The notes under the pieces: model-generated | Told to the model about the DNA's origin: nothing | Seen by the model: only the letters and a program-made list of their open reading frames with translations | The model's database searches: none | Translations under genes and position numbers: made by a program | Source: BRH-c25 sp035627615 | GTDB taxonomy: Bacteria; Bacillota; Clostridia; Lutisporales; Lutisporaceae | NCBI GenBank assembly: GCA_035627615.1 | Contig: DASPLL010000018.1 | Span: forward strand, 124,001 to 188,000 | DNA: 64,000 nucleotides | Direction: 5' to 3' | In this document: positions 42,992-51,893 of the stretch, one piece after another | Layout: each line of letters begins with the position of its first letter | How positions within the stretch are numbered: the first letter of the stretch is position 1

Positions 42992-43669
42992 ATGAAAAAC
43001 AAATTGTTGAAATACAAAATCGGATTTTTTCTACTTTCATTTTTATTCTTTTTCGGACTGCTTATGAATGTTTATATAAATACTGATAAGGAGCTGGCTG
43101 ATGTACCGGACAAAATAATAAGGCTGCATGTAGTTGCCAACAGTGATTCTCCATTGGACCAGCAGCTTAAGCTTCAGGTGCGGGATAAGGTAATAAGCAG
43201 CATGAATGAAAGATTCAAGGGGATCAAGGATATTGCAGAGGTAAAGAACATTATAACCGGAAGCCTCGAAGAAATAGAAGCTATCGCAAAAGAAATCATA
43301 AAAGAGAAAGGCAGTCTGTATGATGTTAAGGCAGCCTTTGCAACGACTGAATTTCCTACCAAGACATATGGGAACCTTACGCTTCCGGCGGGTACATATC
43401 AGGCACTGAATATAGTTATTGGCGAAGGAAAAGGTAAGAATTGGTGGTGTGTCATGTTTCCACCCCTATGCTTCATAGATGTCGCCCATGGTGTAGTACC
43501 TGAAAAAACCATGAAAGAGCTTAAAAACGCACTGACAGCTGAAGAGTACAGGCTTCTTCTCTCCTCCAGGACAGAAGAAGAGATACCGGTAAAGCTAAGG
43601 TTTAAAGTACTCGAACTGGCCAAAAGTGTGAACCTGAGGCTGGCAAGGTTGGGTAAAATGCTTGATTAG
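42992..43669 (+). CDS. spoIIR: Stage II sporulation protein R
   Basis: A 225-residue SpoIIR. One N-terminal hydrophobic helix (FLLSFLFFFGLLMN), then IIRLHVVANSDSPLDQQLKL, the family signature, and WWCVMFPPLCFIDV near 150. It is the forespore-made, secreted signal that triggers SpoIIGA to process pro-sigma-E in the mother cell. ATG 42992 follows TTGGAGG. Sigma-F dependence is expected from the family; I could not pick out the promoter because the upstream region is repeat sequence. Confidence 0.92.
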   Translation: MKNKLLKYKIGFFLLSFLFFFGLLMNVYINTDKELADVPDKIIRLHVVANSDSPLDQQLKLQVRDKVISSMNERFKGIKDIAEVKNIITGSLEEIEAIAKEIIKEKGSLYDVKAAFATTEFPTKTYGNLTLPAGTYQALNIVIGEGKGKNWWCVMFPPLCFIDVAHGVVPEKTMKELKNALTAEEYRLLLSSRTEEEIPVKLRFKVLELAKSVNLRLARLGKMLD

Positions 43670-43748
43670 ACCAGTAAACCCAAATAGTGGCTCCGGGAAA
43701 CGTACGGTCAGGTCGGCTTTTTGACCAATAATAATATATTATGTATAA

Positions 43749-43790
43749 AACACTTCCTGCATCAAAAAATAAGAGCAGGAGGTGTTTTTT
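43749..43790 (+). promoter_or_regulatory. Hairpin plus T-run that contains the sleB ribosome site
   Basis: AACACTTCCTGC (43749-43760) pairs with GCAGGAGGTGTT (43775-43786), one G-U pair, and TTTT follows. The right arm is the sleB Shine-Dalgarno AGGAGGTG. It looks like a terminator and would also hide the ribosome site in any transcript that starts upstream. Confidence 0.6.
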
Positions 43791-44501
43791 GTGTTCAACA
43801 AGAAATTCAGGAGACTGATTCCCTTTATAGTTATATTGTTCATCTATGCAGGCTTTGGAGGCTGGGTATACAGCAATTATGTTACTTCCCAGATCAGCGG
43901 GGAGGCAGGAGCGATACTTCTGAAATGGGGCGCCAGAGGCTCCGAGGTCAGAACAGTACAGACAAAACTGAAAAATTGGGGCTTCTATAAAGGGAAGGTA
44001 GATGGGATATACGGGTGGAGAACAGCAAATGCAGTAAAGAGATTCCAAAGGAAGCATGGGCTCAAAGCGGACGGAATTGTAGGCAATGCAACCGCAAAAG
44101 CCCTTGGTATGAGGACCGGAGCTGCAACAGCCAGAAAAAGCACGTCAAGGAGTAATGAAACTTATACCCTGGCCCAATGTATCCATGGAGAAGCCAGAGG
44201 CGAGTCGTATATCGGGCAGGTAGCTGTAGCTGCGGTTATCCTGAACAGGGTGGATAATCCGAAATTTCCAAAAACAATTGCCGGGGTCATATTCCAGCCC
44301 GGCGCTTTTACGGCGGTATCCGACGGGCAGATGTTCCAGCCTCCGGGAGACACTGCATTAAAGGCGGCAAGGGATGCTTTGAACGGCTGGGATCCTTCGG
44401 GAGGAGCATTATATTACTATAACCCCGCTAAAACAACAAATAAATGGATTTGGTCGAGACCTATCATAAAAGTGATAGGAAAGCACTACTTCTGCAAGTA
44501 A
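43791..44501 (+). CDS. sleB: Spore cortex-lytic enzyme SleB
   Basis: A 236-residue enzyme: a signal-type helix (FIVILFIYAGFGGWVYS), a peptidoglycan-binding domain with GSEVRTVQTKLKNWGFYKG and DGIYGWRTANAVKRFQ (about 45-105), then a Hydrolase_2 domain with QCIHGEARGESYIGQVAVA and catalytic-type glutamate (about 135). It cuts muramic-delta-lactam cortex during germination. GTG 43791 follows AGGAGGTG by six to seven bases. ypeB lies just downstream, the normal pairing. Confidence 0.92.
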   Translation: MFNKKFRRLIPFIVILFIYAGFGGWVYSNYVTSQISGEAGAILLKWGARGSEVRTVQTKLKNWGFYKGKVDGIYGWRTANAVKRFQRKHGLKADGIVGNATAKALGMRTGAATARKSTSRSNETYTLAQCIHGEARGESYIGQVAVAAVILNRVDNPKFPKTIAGVIFQPGAFTAVSDGQMFQPPGDTALKAARDALNGWDPSGGALYYYNPAKTTNKWIWSRPIIKVIGKHYFCK

Positions 44502-44510
44502 AGGAAAAGG

Positions 44511-44551
44511 TTTCGCACATTTTAAAACTGGTTTTAATGGAATAGTGCGAA
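44511..44551 (+). repeat. TTTCGCAC inverted repeat before ypeB
   Basis: TTCGCAC (44512-44518) and GTGCGAA (44545-44551) enclose an AT-rich loop. A near copy with a nine-bp stem lies at 60515-60555, also just before a ribosome site. Confidence 0.55.
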
Positions 44552-44570
44552 GCATATGGGAGGAATAGCC

Positions 44571-45953
44571 ATGAAACTATTTAATATGCAGTTGGATAGA
44601 AAGCAGTACCACAAGATAATGGTGGTATTTGCTGCAGCCTTGATACTTACCGGTTTATTCGCATATAACACCTACACAGAGAAGAAGCAGTACCAGACCT
44701 TTTTGCAGAATAACTACCAGAGATCCTTCCGGGAGCTTGTAACAAACGTCGAAAATATAAAGCTGCTTCTTGAAAAAGCTGAAATATCAGCATCCCCAAT
44801 TCAGAGCAATGCGTTGATGTCCCAGACCTGGATGCAATCCTATTCCGCAGCGGAAAACCTGGGGCAGCTGCCTGTAACTCATGTTGCATTGAGCAAGACT
44901 GAAAAATATCTGAACCAGGTAAGCGATTACAGCTACAGCCTTTCCAGGGCCAATGCGAAGAATGAAAACATCAGCGACAAGGATTTTGAACAGGTTTCGA
45001 AGCTCAGGGGCTATGCGGCTGAGCTATTGGGGCTGCTTCATGAGATGGAGTCTGATATAGCAGAAGGGAAAATACAATTTGGTGAAATACGGAAGAAAGG
45101 CAGGCTTGCACTTAGAAAAGCGTCTAAAGATGCAGTGGAAGTCAGCTTCGGCAACATGGAGGATAAGTTCAGTGATTATCCGACGCTGATTTATGACGGT
45201 CCTTTTTCCGACAATGTCATAGAAGGGAAGCCGAAAGGGCTTGATGGAGAAGACATTTCCCTTGCAAAAGCAAAGGAGAAAGCAGAAAAGTTCCTTGGAA
45301 AGGATAAAATAGGTAAAATTATCGAGACCAGTTCAGGGAAAGGCAAAATACATACCTTCAGTCTGGAAGCGATCCCTAAGGATAATGACAGGAACAAATC
45401 AATCAGCATAGATATAACCAAGAAAGGCGGATATGTACTTTGGATGCTTGACCCCAGGGATATACCCGAGAAGAAGCTGACGGACCAGCAGGCCAGTGAT
45501 AAAGCACAGAGGTTCCTTAAGGAGCAAGGCTTCGGAGAGCTTACCGAGACATATTTTCTGAAAAATGACAACACGACAACAATAACCTATATTGGAGTCA
45601 CAAAGTCCGGTGTTCTTATTTATCCGGACCTCCTGAAGGTCAAAGTTGCCCTTGATAATGGAGAGATCGTAGGTTTTGATGCCTACCCGTACTTAATGTC
45701 TCACAATAAGCGTGATATTCCTAAGCCAAAGCTGACTGAAGCTGAAGCTAGAAAGAAGGTCAGCCAGAGGCTCAAGATAGAGAGAGTCAAGCTGGCAATA
45801 ATTCCGATGCCCGGGAATAAAGAGCAGCTCTGTTATGAATTCAAAGGAAAATATAATCAATTTGACTATTTTGTTTATATAAATGCAGAGACAGGAAGCG
45901 AGGAGAACATACTCAGAATAATAAAGGATGAAGATGGCACGCTCACACAGTAA
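44571..45953 (+). CDS. ypeB: Germination protein YpeB
   Basis: A 460-residue protein with one N-terminal membrane helix (VVFAAALILTGLFAYNTYTEKK), a helical N domain and three repeated PepSY-like C-terminal domains (DISLAKAKEKAEKFLG, LTDQQASDKAQRFL, LTEAEARKKVSQRL). YpeB and SleB need each other for stable incorporation in the spore. ATG 44571 follows GGGAGGA. Gene order sleB-ypeB is conserved in spore formers. Confidence 0.9.
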   Translation: MKLFNMQLDRKQYHKIMVVFAAALILTGLFAYNTYTEKKQYQTFLQNNYQRSFRELVTNVENIKLLLEKAEISASPIQSNALMSQTWMQSYSAAENLGQLPVTHVALSKTEKYLNQVSDYSYSLSRANAKNENISDKDFEQVSKLRGYAAELLGLLHEMESDIAEGKIQFGEIRKKGRLALRKASKDAVEVSFGNMEDKFSDYPTLIYDGPFSDNVIEGKPKGLDGEDISLAKAKEKAEKFLGKDKIGKIIETSSGKGKIHTFSLEAIPKDNDRNKSISIDITKKGGYVLWMLDPRDIPEKKLTDQQASDKAQRFLKEQGFGELTETYFLKNDNTTTITYIGVTKSGVLIYPDLLKVKVALDNGEIVGFDAYPYLMSHNKRDIPKPKLTEAEARKKVSQRLKIERVKLAIIPMPGNKEQLCYEFKGKYNQFDYFVYINAETGSEENILRIIKDEDGTLTQ

Positions 45954-46078
45954 TGCTCCCAAAACCACTTATTTCTTGACATAAAACCGGCCGATTACAC
46001 AGAAAATATATGTGTACAGCAGAGTGCAGCACAACAGATGATGCACGCTTTAACTATATAATGCGAGGAGGATTAGCT

Positions 46079-46252
46079 ATGAGTAGAAACAGAAGTTTGA
46101 TGTCAGATAATCTCAAATACGAAATAGCTAGAGAGCTCGGCGTAGACAGCATAGTCAGGACTGAAGGCTGGGGCGGAGTATCCTCAAGGGATTGCGGAAA
46201 TATTGTCAAAAAAGCTATCGAAATAGCTGAAAAAAGCTTAGCCGGAAGATAA
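46079..46252 (+). CDS. Alpha/beta-type small acid-soluble spore protein
   Basis: A 57-residue SASP with the conserved LKYEIARELGV segment that holds the GPR protease site (cleavage after Glu) and GGVSSRDCGNIVKKAIE for DNA binding. It coats and protects spore DNA. ATG 46079 follows GAGGAGGA. It is a little shorter than the usual 60-70 residues and has a rare cysteine. Sigma-G control is expected. Confidence 0.85.
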   Translation: MSRNRSLMSDNLKYEIARELGVDSIVRTEGWGGVSSRDCGNIVKKAIEIAEKSLAGR

Positions 46253-46262
46253 CAAGTAAAAA

Positions 46263-46306
46263 ACCGGAGGCAAACCAATATCATGGCTTGCCCCCGGCTT
46301 TTATTT
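46263..46306 (+). terminator. Terminator after the SASP gene
   Basis: CCGGAGGCAA and TTGCCCCCGG pair with one mismatch, then CTTTTATTTTC. Confidence 0.75.
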
Positions 46307-46323
46307 TCTTGCCCTGCTCAACT

Positions 46324-46358
46324 CCCGTATCTCGCATCTCGCATCCCGTATCCCGTAT
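46324..46358. repeat. Five tandem 7-bp words
   Basis: CCCGTAT, CTCGCAT, CTCGCAT, CCCGTAT, CCCGTAT in perfect register. Complementary in type to the TACGAGA words of other elements; here only one arm is present. Confidence 0.7.
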
Positions 46359-46467
46359 CTATTTTATTGATAAATAGTATCCATGAGAGTAGAATAGTAA
46401 TATAATGAATCGTGGTATGCAAATATGAATGAAGCGAAGTGTATTTTTATAGCTTGGAGGTTAATTA

Positions 46468-47535
46468 ATGGGTGGTAAGTTGAATGTGGCTGTGGTATTC
46501 GGCGGAAAATCAGGAGAACATGAAGTGTCCCTTATGTCTGCAACCAATGTGATAAAAGCCATGGATAAAAACAAATATGATATTCATATGATAGGAATAA
46601 CAAGAGAAGGTAAATGGTTGGCATACAAGGGGGATGCAGATAGAATAGCAGACAGCAGCTGGGAGAAGGAAGCGGCAAGGGCGGACAGGGATGAGACAAT
46701 TAATCTGCTGTTTTCCGGTTTGTTCGGCGGGAACAATGAAAGCAAAATTGATGTTGTATTCCCGGTGCTGCATGGTCCTAACGGTGAAGACGGTACGATA
46801 CAGGGACTTTTTGAGATGCTTGATATGCCGTATGTAGGCTGCGGTGTTATGGCGTCAGCCCTGGGAATGGATAAGGAGTTTTCAAAACAGCTTTTTAAAG
46901 ATGCCGGATTGCCTGTAGGAAAATATGCTGTAGTGCTGAAGCGGGATATTGAGAGGGATATGGAACCGATCATAGGTATGGTGGAAAAAGAATTCGCCTT
47001 TCCCGTATTTATCAAACCTGTCAATATGGGCTCCAGTGTAGGCATCACCAAGGCGCACACCAGGGAGGAGCTGAAGTACGGGCTGACAGAGGCCTGCAAG
47101 TATGATAGGAAGGTCATAATTGAGAAGGGCATCAATTGCAGGGAATTCGAATGTTCGGTACTTGGAAACAACGACCCTGTTGCTTCAGGAATAGGAGAGA
47201 TAATCCCAAGTCATGAATTCTATGATTATGAGGCAAAATATTTTGATGACGGAAAATCAGTGCTGGTAATACCCGCAGAGCTTCCGGAAAACAAAATCCA
47301 GGAGTTCAGGGAAGCTGCCGTCAAGGCATATAAGGCGCTTGACTGCTGTGGAATGGCAAGGGTGGATTTCTTCATGGATAGGGAGACGGAAAAGATTTAT
47401 ATAAATGAAATTAACACCATTCCGGGATTCACCAAGATAAGTATGTATCCCAAGCTGTGGGATGCGGCAGGATTGAGTTACGGCAAACTCATCGACAGAC
47501 TGATTGAACTGGCCATAGATAGATACAATGAGTAG
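46468..47535 (+). CDS. ddl: D-alanine--D-alanine ligase
   Basis: A 355-residue ATP-grasp ligase. VAVVFGGKSGEHEVSLMSA is the N-terminal glycine loop, LHGPNGEDGTIQG the substrate loop, KPVNMGSSVGITKA the ATP-grasp lid and YINEINTIPGFT the metal-binding end. It makes D-Ala-D-Ala for peptidoglycan. ATG 46468 follows TTGGAGG. The serine-loop sequence fits the D-Ala rather than the D-Lac type, but this is not proof. Confidence 0.92.
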   Translation: MGGKLNVAVVFGGKSGEHEVSLMSATNVIKAMDKNKYDIHMIGITREGKWLAYKGDADRIADSSWEKEAARADRDETINLLFSGLFGGNNESKIDVVFPVLHGPNGEDGTIQGLFEMLDMPYVGCGVMASALGMDKEFSKQLFKDAGLPVGKYAVVLKRDIERDMEPIIGMVEKEFAFPVFIKPVNMGSSVGITKAHTREELKYGLTEACKYDRKVIIEKGINCREFECSVLGNNDPVASGIGEIIPSHEFYDYEAKYFDDGKSVLVIPAELPENKIQEFREAAVKAYKALDCCGMARVDFFMDRETEKIYINEINTIPGFTKISMYPKLWDAAGLSYGKLIDRLIELAIDRYNE

Positions 47536-47575
47536 GGGCGATTCATGAATCGCCCGTACGTCAGCAGACGCATTT
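47533..47575. repeat. TAGGGGCG palindromic repeat
   Basis: TAGGGGCGATTCATGAATCGCCC: the core GGGCGATTCATGAATCGCCC is a perfect palindrome. An identical core lies at 49648. Confidence 0.75.
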
Positions 47576-47608
47576 CATGCGTTCCGCAATTACAAAGGAG
47601 AATGAAAA

Positions 47609-48508
47609 ATGGGTTACAAACTGGTTCATGTCAAAGGGAATACATATTATCTGGATGGAGCGGCCAAAATCGGTATCATTAAGAATGTTGACGATCCATC
47701 CCGAAGTATAATTATTGATACAGGAATAGATGATGATTCAGGAAGAAGACTGCTTAAGACAATGCAGGAAAACGGCATGGGGGTGGGAGCAATAATTAAT
47801 ACGCATTCCCATGCCGATCACTGTGGCGGTAATCATATTATTAAAAGCAGGACAGGCAGCAGCATATATGCCCCGCCCTTTGACAAAGGAATTATCGAAT
47901 ATCCTGAACTGGAGCCGTTTTACCTCTATTCGGCCTATCCGCTGAAGGAAATGGACACCAAGTTCCTGAAAGCGAAAGGTTCAAAAGTTGATCAAGTGCT
48001 GGAGACAGGGGAGCTTGATATCAACGGAGTCAAGCTGGAGGTTGTGCCGTTATACGGACATACCCCTGCAATGGTTGGAATCGCAACTGCCGATAATGTG
48101 CTGTTTGCCGGAGACTCCTTCTTTTCGGTGGGTATACTGGAAAAGCATGGGCTCCCGTATTTCACAGGGATTGGAGAATCCCTCGGTACTCTTGAAAGCC
48201 TTAAGAACATGAACTATGATTGTTATGTGCCAAGTCATGGGGAGGCCCTTACAGAGGCCGGGGATACACTGGATGCCAATATAAGTATTCTGCAGGATAC
48301 TGTGGAATACATAGCTGATATATGCAGCAGAGCCCTGGACAGGGAAGAAATAGTGGCAGGCATGATCGTCCGGTATGGCATCAGGCATACCATACCACAG
48401 TATTATCTGACTGTCTCGACTGCTTCAGCCTTCCTGTCCCATATGGCAAACACAGGGATACTCACTACGGTATTCGAAGATAATAAGCTGAAATTTATAA
48501 GAAAATAG
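47609..48508 (+). CDS. MBL-fold metallohydrolase
   Basis: A 299-residue metallo-beta-lactamase-fold protein. INTHSHADHCGG (about residues 66-77) is the HxHxDH metal motif, YGHTPAMVG (about 150) and AGDSFFSVG (about 170) give the next ligands, and PSHGE (about 211) the last. The C-terminal 70 residues are helical. Substrate unknown. ATG 47609 follows AAAGGAGA. Confidence 0.85.
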   Translation: MGYKLVHVKGNTYYLDGAAKIGIIKNVDDPSRSIIIDTGIDDDSGRRLLKTMQENGMGVGAIINTHSHADHCGGNHIIKSRTGSSIYAPPFDKGIIEYPELEPFYLYSAYPLKEMDTKFLKAKGSKVDQVLETGELDINGVKLEVVPLYGHTPAMVGIATADNVLFAGDSFFSVGILEKHGLPYFTGIGESLGTLESLKNMNYDCYVPSHGEALTEAGDTLDANISILQDTVEYIADICSRALDREEIVAGMIVRYGIRHTIPQYYLTVSTASAFLSHMANTGILTTVFEDNKLKFIRK

Positions 48509-48509
48509 G

Positions 48510-48581
48510 TACGAGGTTCGAGGTGCGAGGTACGAGGAGAACCAAAAGGCCCCCCGAACCTCGAACCCCGGACCCCGAACC
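48510..48581. repeat. Foldback element with 4 + 4 seven-bp words
   Basis: Left arm TACGAGG TTCGAGG TGCGAGG TACGAGG (48510-48537) and right arm CCGAACC TCGAACC CCGGACC CCGAACC (48554-48581) are reverse complements in type. A 16-bp spacer separates them. Can form a long imperfect hairpin between two same-strand genes. Confidence 0.8.
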
Positions 48582-48606
48582 AGAAAAGCCGAAAGGATTT
48601 GATAAC

Positions 48607-49602
48607 ATGACAAAAGCTCTTGCTCTTGTTTCCGGAGGGCTTGACAGCATATTAGCTGCTAAACTTATTCAAATGCAAGGTATTGAAGTAACCGGTATAT
48701 GTTTTGCCTCTGCTTTTTTCGGATCCAGGAATGCCGAAAAAATGGCGGCTCAGATAGGTATGCCATTAATAGTAGTTGATTTTACAGAGGATCATCTTGA
48801 AATGACCAAGAATCCCAGGCATGGATATGGCAAGAATATGAACCCTTGTATCGACTGCCATGCAATGATGCTGAAATATGCGGGAAATATGCTTGCGGAG
48901 CTTCATGGTGATTTTCTGATCACCGGAGAAGTACTTGATCAGAGGCCAATGTCGCAAAACAAGAAATCCCTTGGAATAGTGCAAAAGGAATCAGGTTTTG
49001 AGGATAAAATACTGAGGCCTCTCTGTGCGCAGAATCTTGCTCCTACACAAATGGAAGCAGATGGGCTTGTGGATAGGACAAGGCTTATGGGTATAAGCGG
49101 CAAGTCGAGAAAGCCGCAAATGGAGCTGGCTGATAACTGGGGGATAAAAGAATACCCTTCGCCGGCAGGCGGGTGCATGCTTACCGAACCGCAGTTTGCC
49201 AATCGTCTGAGGGATCTGTACAAGCATGGCAAGGAGAGTGCGGAGCCAATCGATGTAGAGCTTTTAAAGCTTGGCAGGCATTTGAGGTTTTCATCGGCCG
49301 CAAAGATTGTTTGCACCAGAAATGAAAATGAATATACCCTTCTTACAGAGCTTCTGAAGGATGAACATATAGTATTTGATACGGCTGATTGTACAGGCAG
49401 CACTGCTGTCCTTGTACCTTCGCCGGAAGCAATGGTTTCCAGTGAGGATATTGGATTTGCCGCTTCTGTTGCCGCCAGATACAGCAAGGACAAGGAAAAA
49501 GACAGTGTGAGAATAAAATTTAAAAAGAAAAGTGATACTGAATATGAGTACATATATGTAAAACCGATAACTGATGAAGAGATAAGGAAGGTATTACTAT
49601 AG
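48607..49602 (+). CDS. PP-loop ATPase, tRNA-thiolation-like (MnmA/ThiI superfamily)
   Basis: A 331-residue protein with PP-loop LVSGGLDSILAAKLI at residues 7-21 and a CIDCH motif near 79, a candidate catalytic or metal site, then GEVLDQRPMSQNK and SPAGGCMLTEPQF. It resembles the group annotated as tRNA (5-methylaminomethyl-2-thiouridylate) methyltransferase-like in Firmicutes. It would activate a base or carboxylate with ATP; the true substrate is not known. ATG 48607 follows GAAAGGA. Confidence 0.75.
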   Translation: MTKALALVSGGLDSILAAKLIQMQGIEVTGICFASAFFGSRNAEKMAAQIGMPLIVVDFTEDHLEMTKNPRHGYGKNMNPCIDCHAMMLKYAGNMLAELHGDFLITGEVLDQRPMSQNKKSLGIVQKESGFEDKILRPLCAQNLAPTQMEADGLVDRTRLMGISGKSRKPQMELADNWGIKEYPSPAGGCMLTEPQFANRLRDLYKHGKESAEPIDVELLKLGRHLRFSSAAKIVCTRNENEYTLLTELLKDEHIVFDTADCTGSTAVLVPSPEAMVSSEDIGFAASVAARYSKDKEKDSVRIKFKKKSDTEYEYIYVKPITDEEIRKVLL

Positions 49603-49603
49603 A

Positions 49604-49675
49604 TACGAGATACGAGATGCGAGGTTTCGGGGTGCGGGGCTGCGAGGTAGGGGCGATTCATGAATCGCCCGTACA
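49604..49675. repeat. Seven-bp word arm joined to a TAGGGGCG palindrome
   Basis: TACGAGA TACGAGA TGCGAGG and degenerate words (49604-49645) run straight into TAGGGGCG with the perfect palindrome also seen at 47533. CTTCGAAGC follows at 49678. Confidence 0.75.
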
Positions 49676-49741
49676 GGCTTCGAAGCTCTGTTTGAATCGT
49701 GCAACCTGACCCAGCAGGAATACCCAAAAGGAATGATCGTC

Positions 49742-50176
49742 ATGAATAAAGGAATCCCGATAAAACTGCATATCACATCCTCCCAGTCGGACAATCAGGG
49801 AATCATAGACGGTATGGAGTTTTATACCGAAGGAAAATATTACGAAAAGCAGGGCAGCAGATATATAACCTATGAGGAATCGGAGATATCAGGACTGGAA
49901 GGTACAACTACCATTCTTAAGCTGGAAAAAGAAGAAGCAGCTCTTTTCAGGAGCGGGGCAATAAGCTCAAGGATGGTTTTCAGAATGGGCTGTGAGACAA
50001 AAAGTACATACAGGACAGCGTATGGAGTGTTTGATCTTTTTATTCTGACGCAAAACTTTGATATAAAGATTTGTAATAGCAGGATAAATAGTGTATACTT
50101 AAAATACAGGCTTGGTATGAATTCCGGGGAAGCCTTTATGAATGAAATGACTATAAATGTTCAATATCAGGAATAA
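49742..50176 (+). CDS. DUF1934 / YwiB-type beta-barrel protein
   Basis: A 144-residue DUF1934 protein. Conserved blocks are DGMEFYTEGKYYEKQGSRYITYEESE and KSTYRTAYGVFDLFILTQ, here cited by parts (DGMEFYTEGKYYEK; YRTAYGVFDLFILT). The fold is a small calycin-like barrel with no proven role. ATG 49742 is preferred to ATG 49733 because AAAAGGA lies nine bases before it. Confidence 0.75.
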   Translation: MNKGIPIKLHITSSQSDNQGIIDGMEFYTEGKYYEKQGSRYITYEESEISGLEGTTTILKLEKEEAALFRSGAISSRMVFRMGCETKSTYRTAYGVFDLFILTQNFDIKICNSRINSVYLKYRLGMNSGEAFMNEMTINVQYQE

Positions 50177-50286
50177 GCAGTATAACAGCAGGTGGTGTGC
50201 CTGCTTTTAAAATAATTTTTGTGCCGAATAATCGGCAGCATATATAGGTTGCCGGACCAAATCGACCCGGGAAAGGAGGCGGATGC

Positions 50287-51705
50287 TTGTTGAATTCCTT
50301 ATTTAAAGAAAACATTGAAGACATACTGGATAATATAGAAGAGGGTATCCATATCGTTGATAGTTCAGGGAAAATAGTATATTACAACAAATTCGCAGCA
50401 GAGCTGGACAACATAAACCCGGAAGAGGCTCTGGGCAGGCATATACTTGAGATATACCCATCCTTGACAGAGGATACCAGTACTATATTAAGGACCATAA
50501 AGACAGGGAAGCCTATTCTTAATTATCAGCAGTCTTTCAAAAATTACAGGGGTGTACAGATAACCACCATTAATTCAACCATACCGATAATATCAGGAAA
50601 ACGTGTCATGGGTGCTCTTGAGGTATCGAGAGATATAACAGAAGTAAAGAAGCTTTCTGAAAAGGTCGTGGATTTACAGGCGCAGCTGCTAAAGGATGCA
50701 AAGATTGAAAAAAGCTATGACGGCAGCAGGGCATTTTTTAACTTTGCAGATATAATTGGTATCTCAGAGGTAATGCTCAAGCTGAAAAAGGACGCTCTGA
50801 CAGTAGCTTCATCACCGTCGCCGATCATGGTATATGGTGAAACGGGAACAGGTAAGGAGCTGCTGGTTCATGCCATACACAATGCCAGTCCCCGCAGGGA
50901 TAAGCCTTTTATTGCCCAAAATTGTGCGGCGCTTCCGGAGACTTTACTTGAAAGTATACTCTTTGGTACAATAAGGGGCAGCTTCACCGGAGCAGAAACC
51001 AGGCCGGGACTTTTTGAGATAGCCAACGGAGGGACTCTGTTCCTGGATGAGATCAACTCCATGTCCCTGCAGCTGCAGGCAAAGCTTCTGAGGGTCATAC
51101 AGGACGGCAATGTAAGAAGAGTTGGTGATACAAGGACCATCCATGTTGATGTAAGAATAGTAACAGCTATTAATATTGATCCAAGGCAGGCGCTTCAGGA
51201 TAAGACCCTGAGAGATGACCTGTTCTTCCGGCTAAGCGTCATATCCCTCAAAATGCCGGCTCTGAGAGAGAAGAGGGATGATATTCATCTTCTTATAGAG
51301 CATTTTGTCAGGAAGTACAACAAGCGGCTCTATAAAAACGTAAAGCATGTAAGTGATGATGTAGAGGAGTTTTTCATGAACTACTCCTGGCCCGGGAATG
51401 TGCGGGAGCTGGAGCATGCCATAGAAGGAGCCATGAACATTGTTGACGGGGACACCATTAACAGCAAGTGCCTTCCCTATTATTTGGGCGAGATATTCAG
51501 GAAAACGGAAACATCGCAGGAGGATCATGAGATCAAGTCCTTGAAGGAGTCGCTTTATTGCCTTGAAAAAAACCTCATTGAGAAGGCCATGAAAAAGAGT
51601 GAAGGCAATGTGACCAAAGCCGCGGAGCTGTTGGACGTGCCAAGACAGACACTTCAATACAAAATAAGCAAATATAATATAAGGATCTATGATGCCGGAT
51701 TTTAG
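50287..51705 (+). CDS. Sigma-54 activator (PAS-AAA-Fis) next to lysine-fermentation genes
   Basis: A 472-residue enhancer-binding protein: an N-terminal PAS domain (NIEEGIHIVDSSGKIVYYN), AAA+ domain with Walker A GETGTGKE (about 184), contact loop GSFTGAE (about 231, GAFTGA with Ala to Ser) and WPGNVRELEHA, then a Fis helix-turn-helix (AAELLDVPRQTLQYKI). TTG 50287 follows AAAGGAGG by seven bases. A sigma-54 promoter lies between it and the lysine genes, so it probably activates them in response to lysine or a derivative. Confidence 0.9.
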   Translation: MLNSLFKENIEDILDNIEEGIHIVDSSGKIVYYNKFAAELDNINPEEALGRHILEIYPSLTEDTSTILRTIKTGKPILNYQQSFKNYRGVQITTINSTIPIISGKRVMGALEVSRDITEVKKLSEKVVDLQAQLLKDAKIEKSYDGSRAFFNFADIIGISEVMLKLKKDALTVASSPSPIMVYGETGTGKELLVHAIHNASPRRDKPFIAQNCAALPETLLESILFGTIRGSFTGAETRPGLFEIANGGTLFLDEINSMSLQLQAKLLRVIQDGNVRRVGDTRTIHVDVRIVTAINIDPRQALQDKTLRDDLFFRLSVISLKMPALREKRDDIHLLIEHFVRKYNKRLYKNVKHVSDDVEEFFMNYSWPGNVRELEHAIEGAMNIVDGDTINSKCLPYYLGEIFRKTETSQEDHEIKSLKESLYCLEKNLIEKAMKKSEGNVTKAAELLDVPRQTLQYKISKYNIRIYDAGF

Positions 51706-51746
51706 GCGATAATAGGACCAATCCCGTGAAAATCCTTTGGCTAATG

Positions 51747-51780
51747 ATAAACACCCATTGAAGAATGGGTGTTTTATTTT
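51747..51780 (+). terminator. Terminator after the activator gene
   Basis: AACACCCATT and AATGGGTGTT form a ten-bp stem with loop GAAG, then TTATTTTAT. Confidence 0.85.
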
Positions 51781-51791
51781 ATATAGGATAA

Positions 51792-51808
51792 TTGGCATAT
51801 AACTTGCT
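51792..51808 (+). promoter_or_regulatory. Sigma-54 (-24/-12) promoter of kdd-kamA
   Basis: TTGGCATATAACTTGCT has GG and GC at the required 12-bp spacing; the -24 box has T for the consensus C. About 85 bp before the kdd start. A TAGGGGCG-like palindrome (GGGCGGGTTTCCAAGCCCGTCC, about 51841-51863) lies in the leader. Confidence 0.75.
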
Positions 51809-51893
51809 TATGTTAATAAAGTAACAAACAGATTTGTGAATGGGCGGGTTTCCAAGCCCGTCCGCCTAATATATTTAAGGAGGAATACAACAC

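Noticed and set aside
46324..46358. Short tandem words as a CRISPR array
   Set aside because: Units are 7 bp with no spacers and no cas genes are present.
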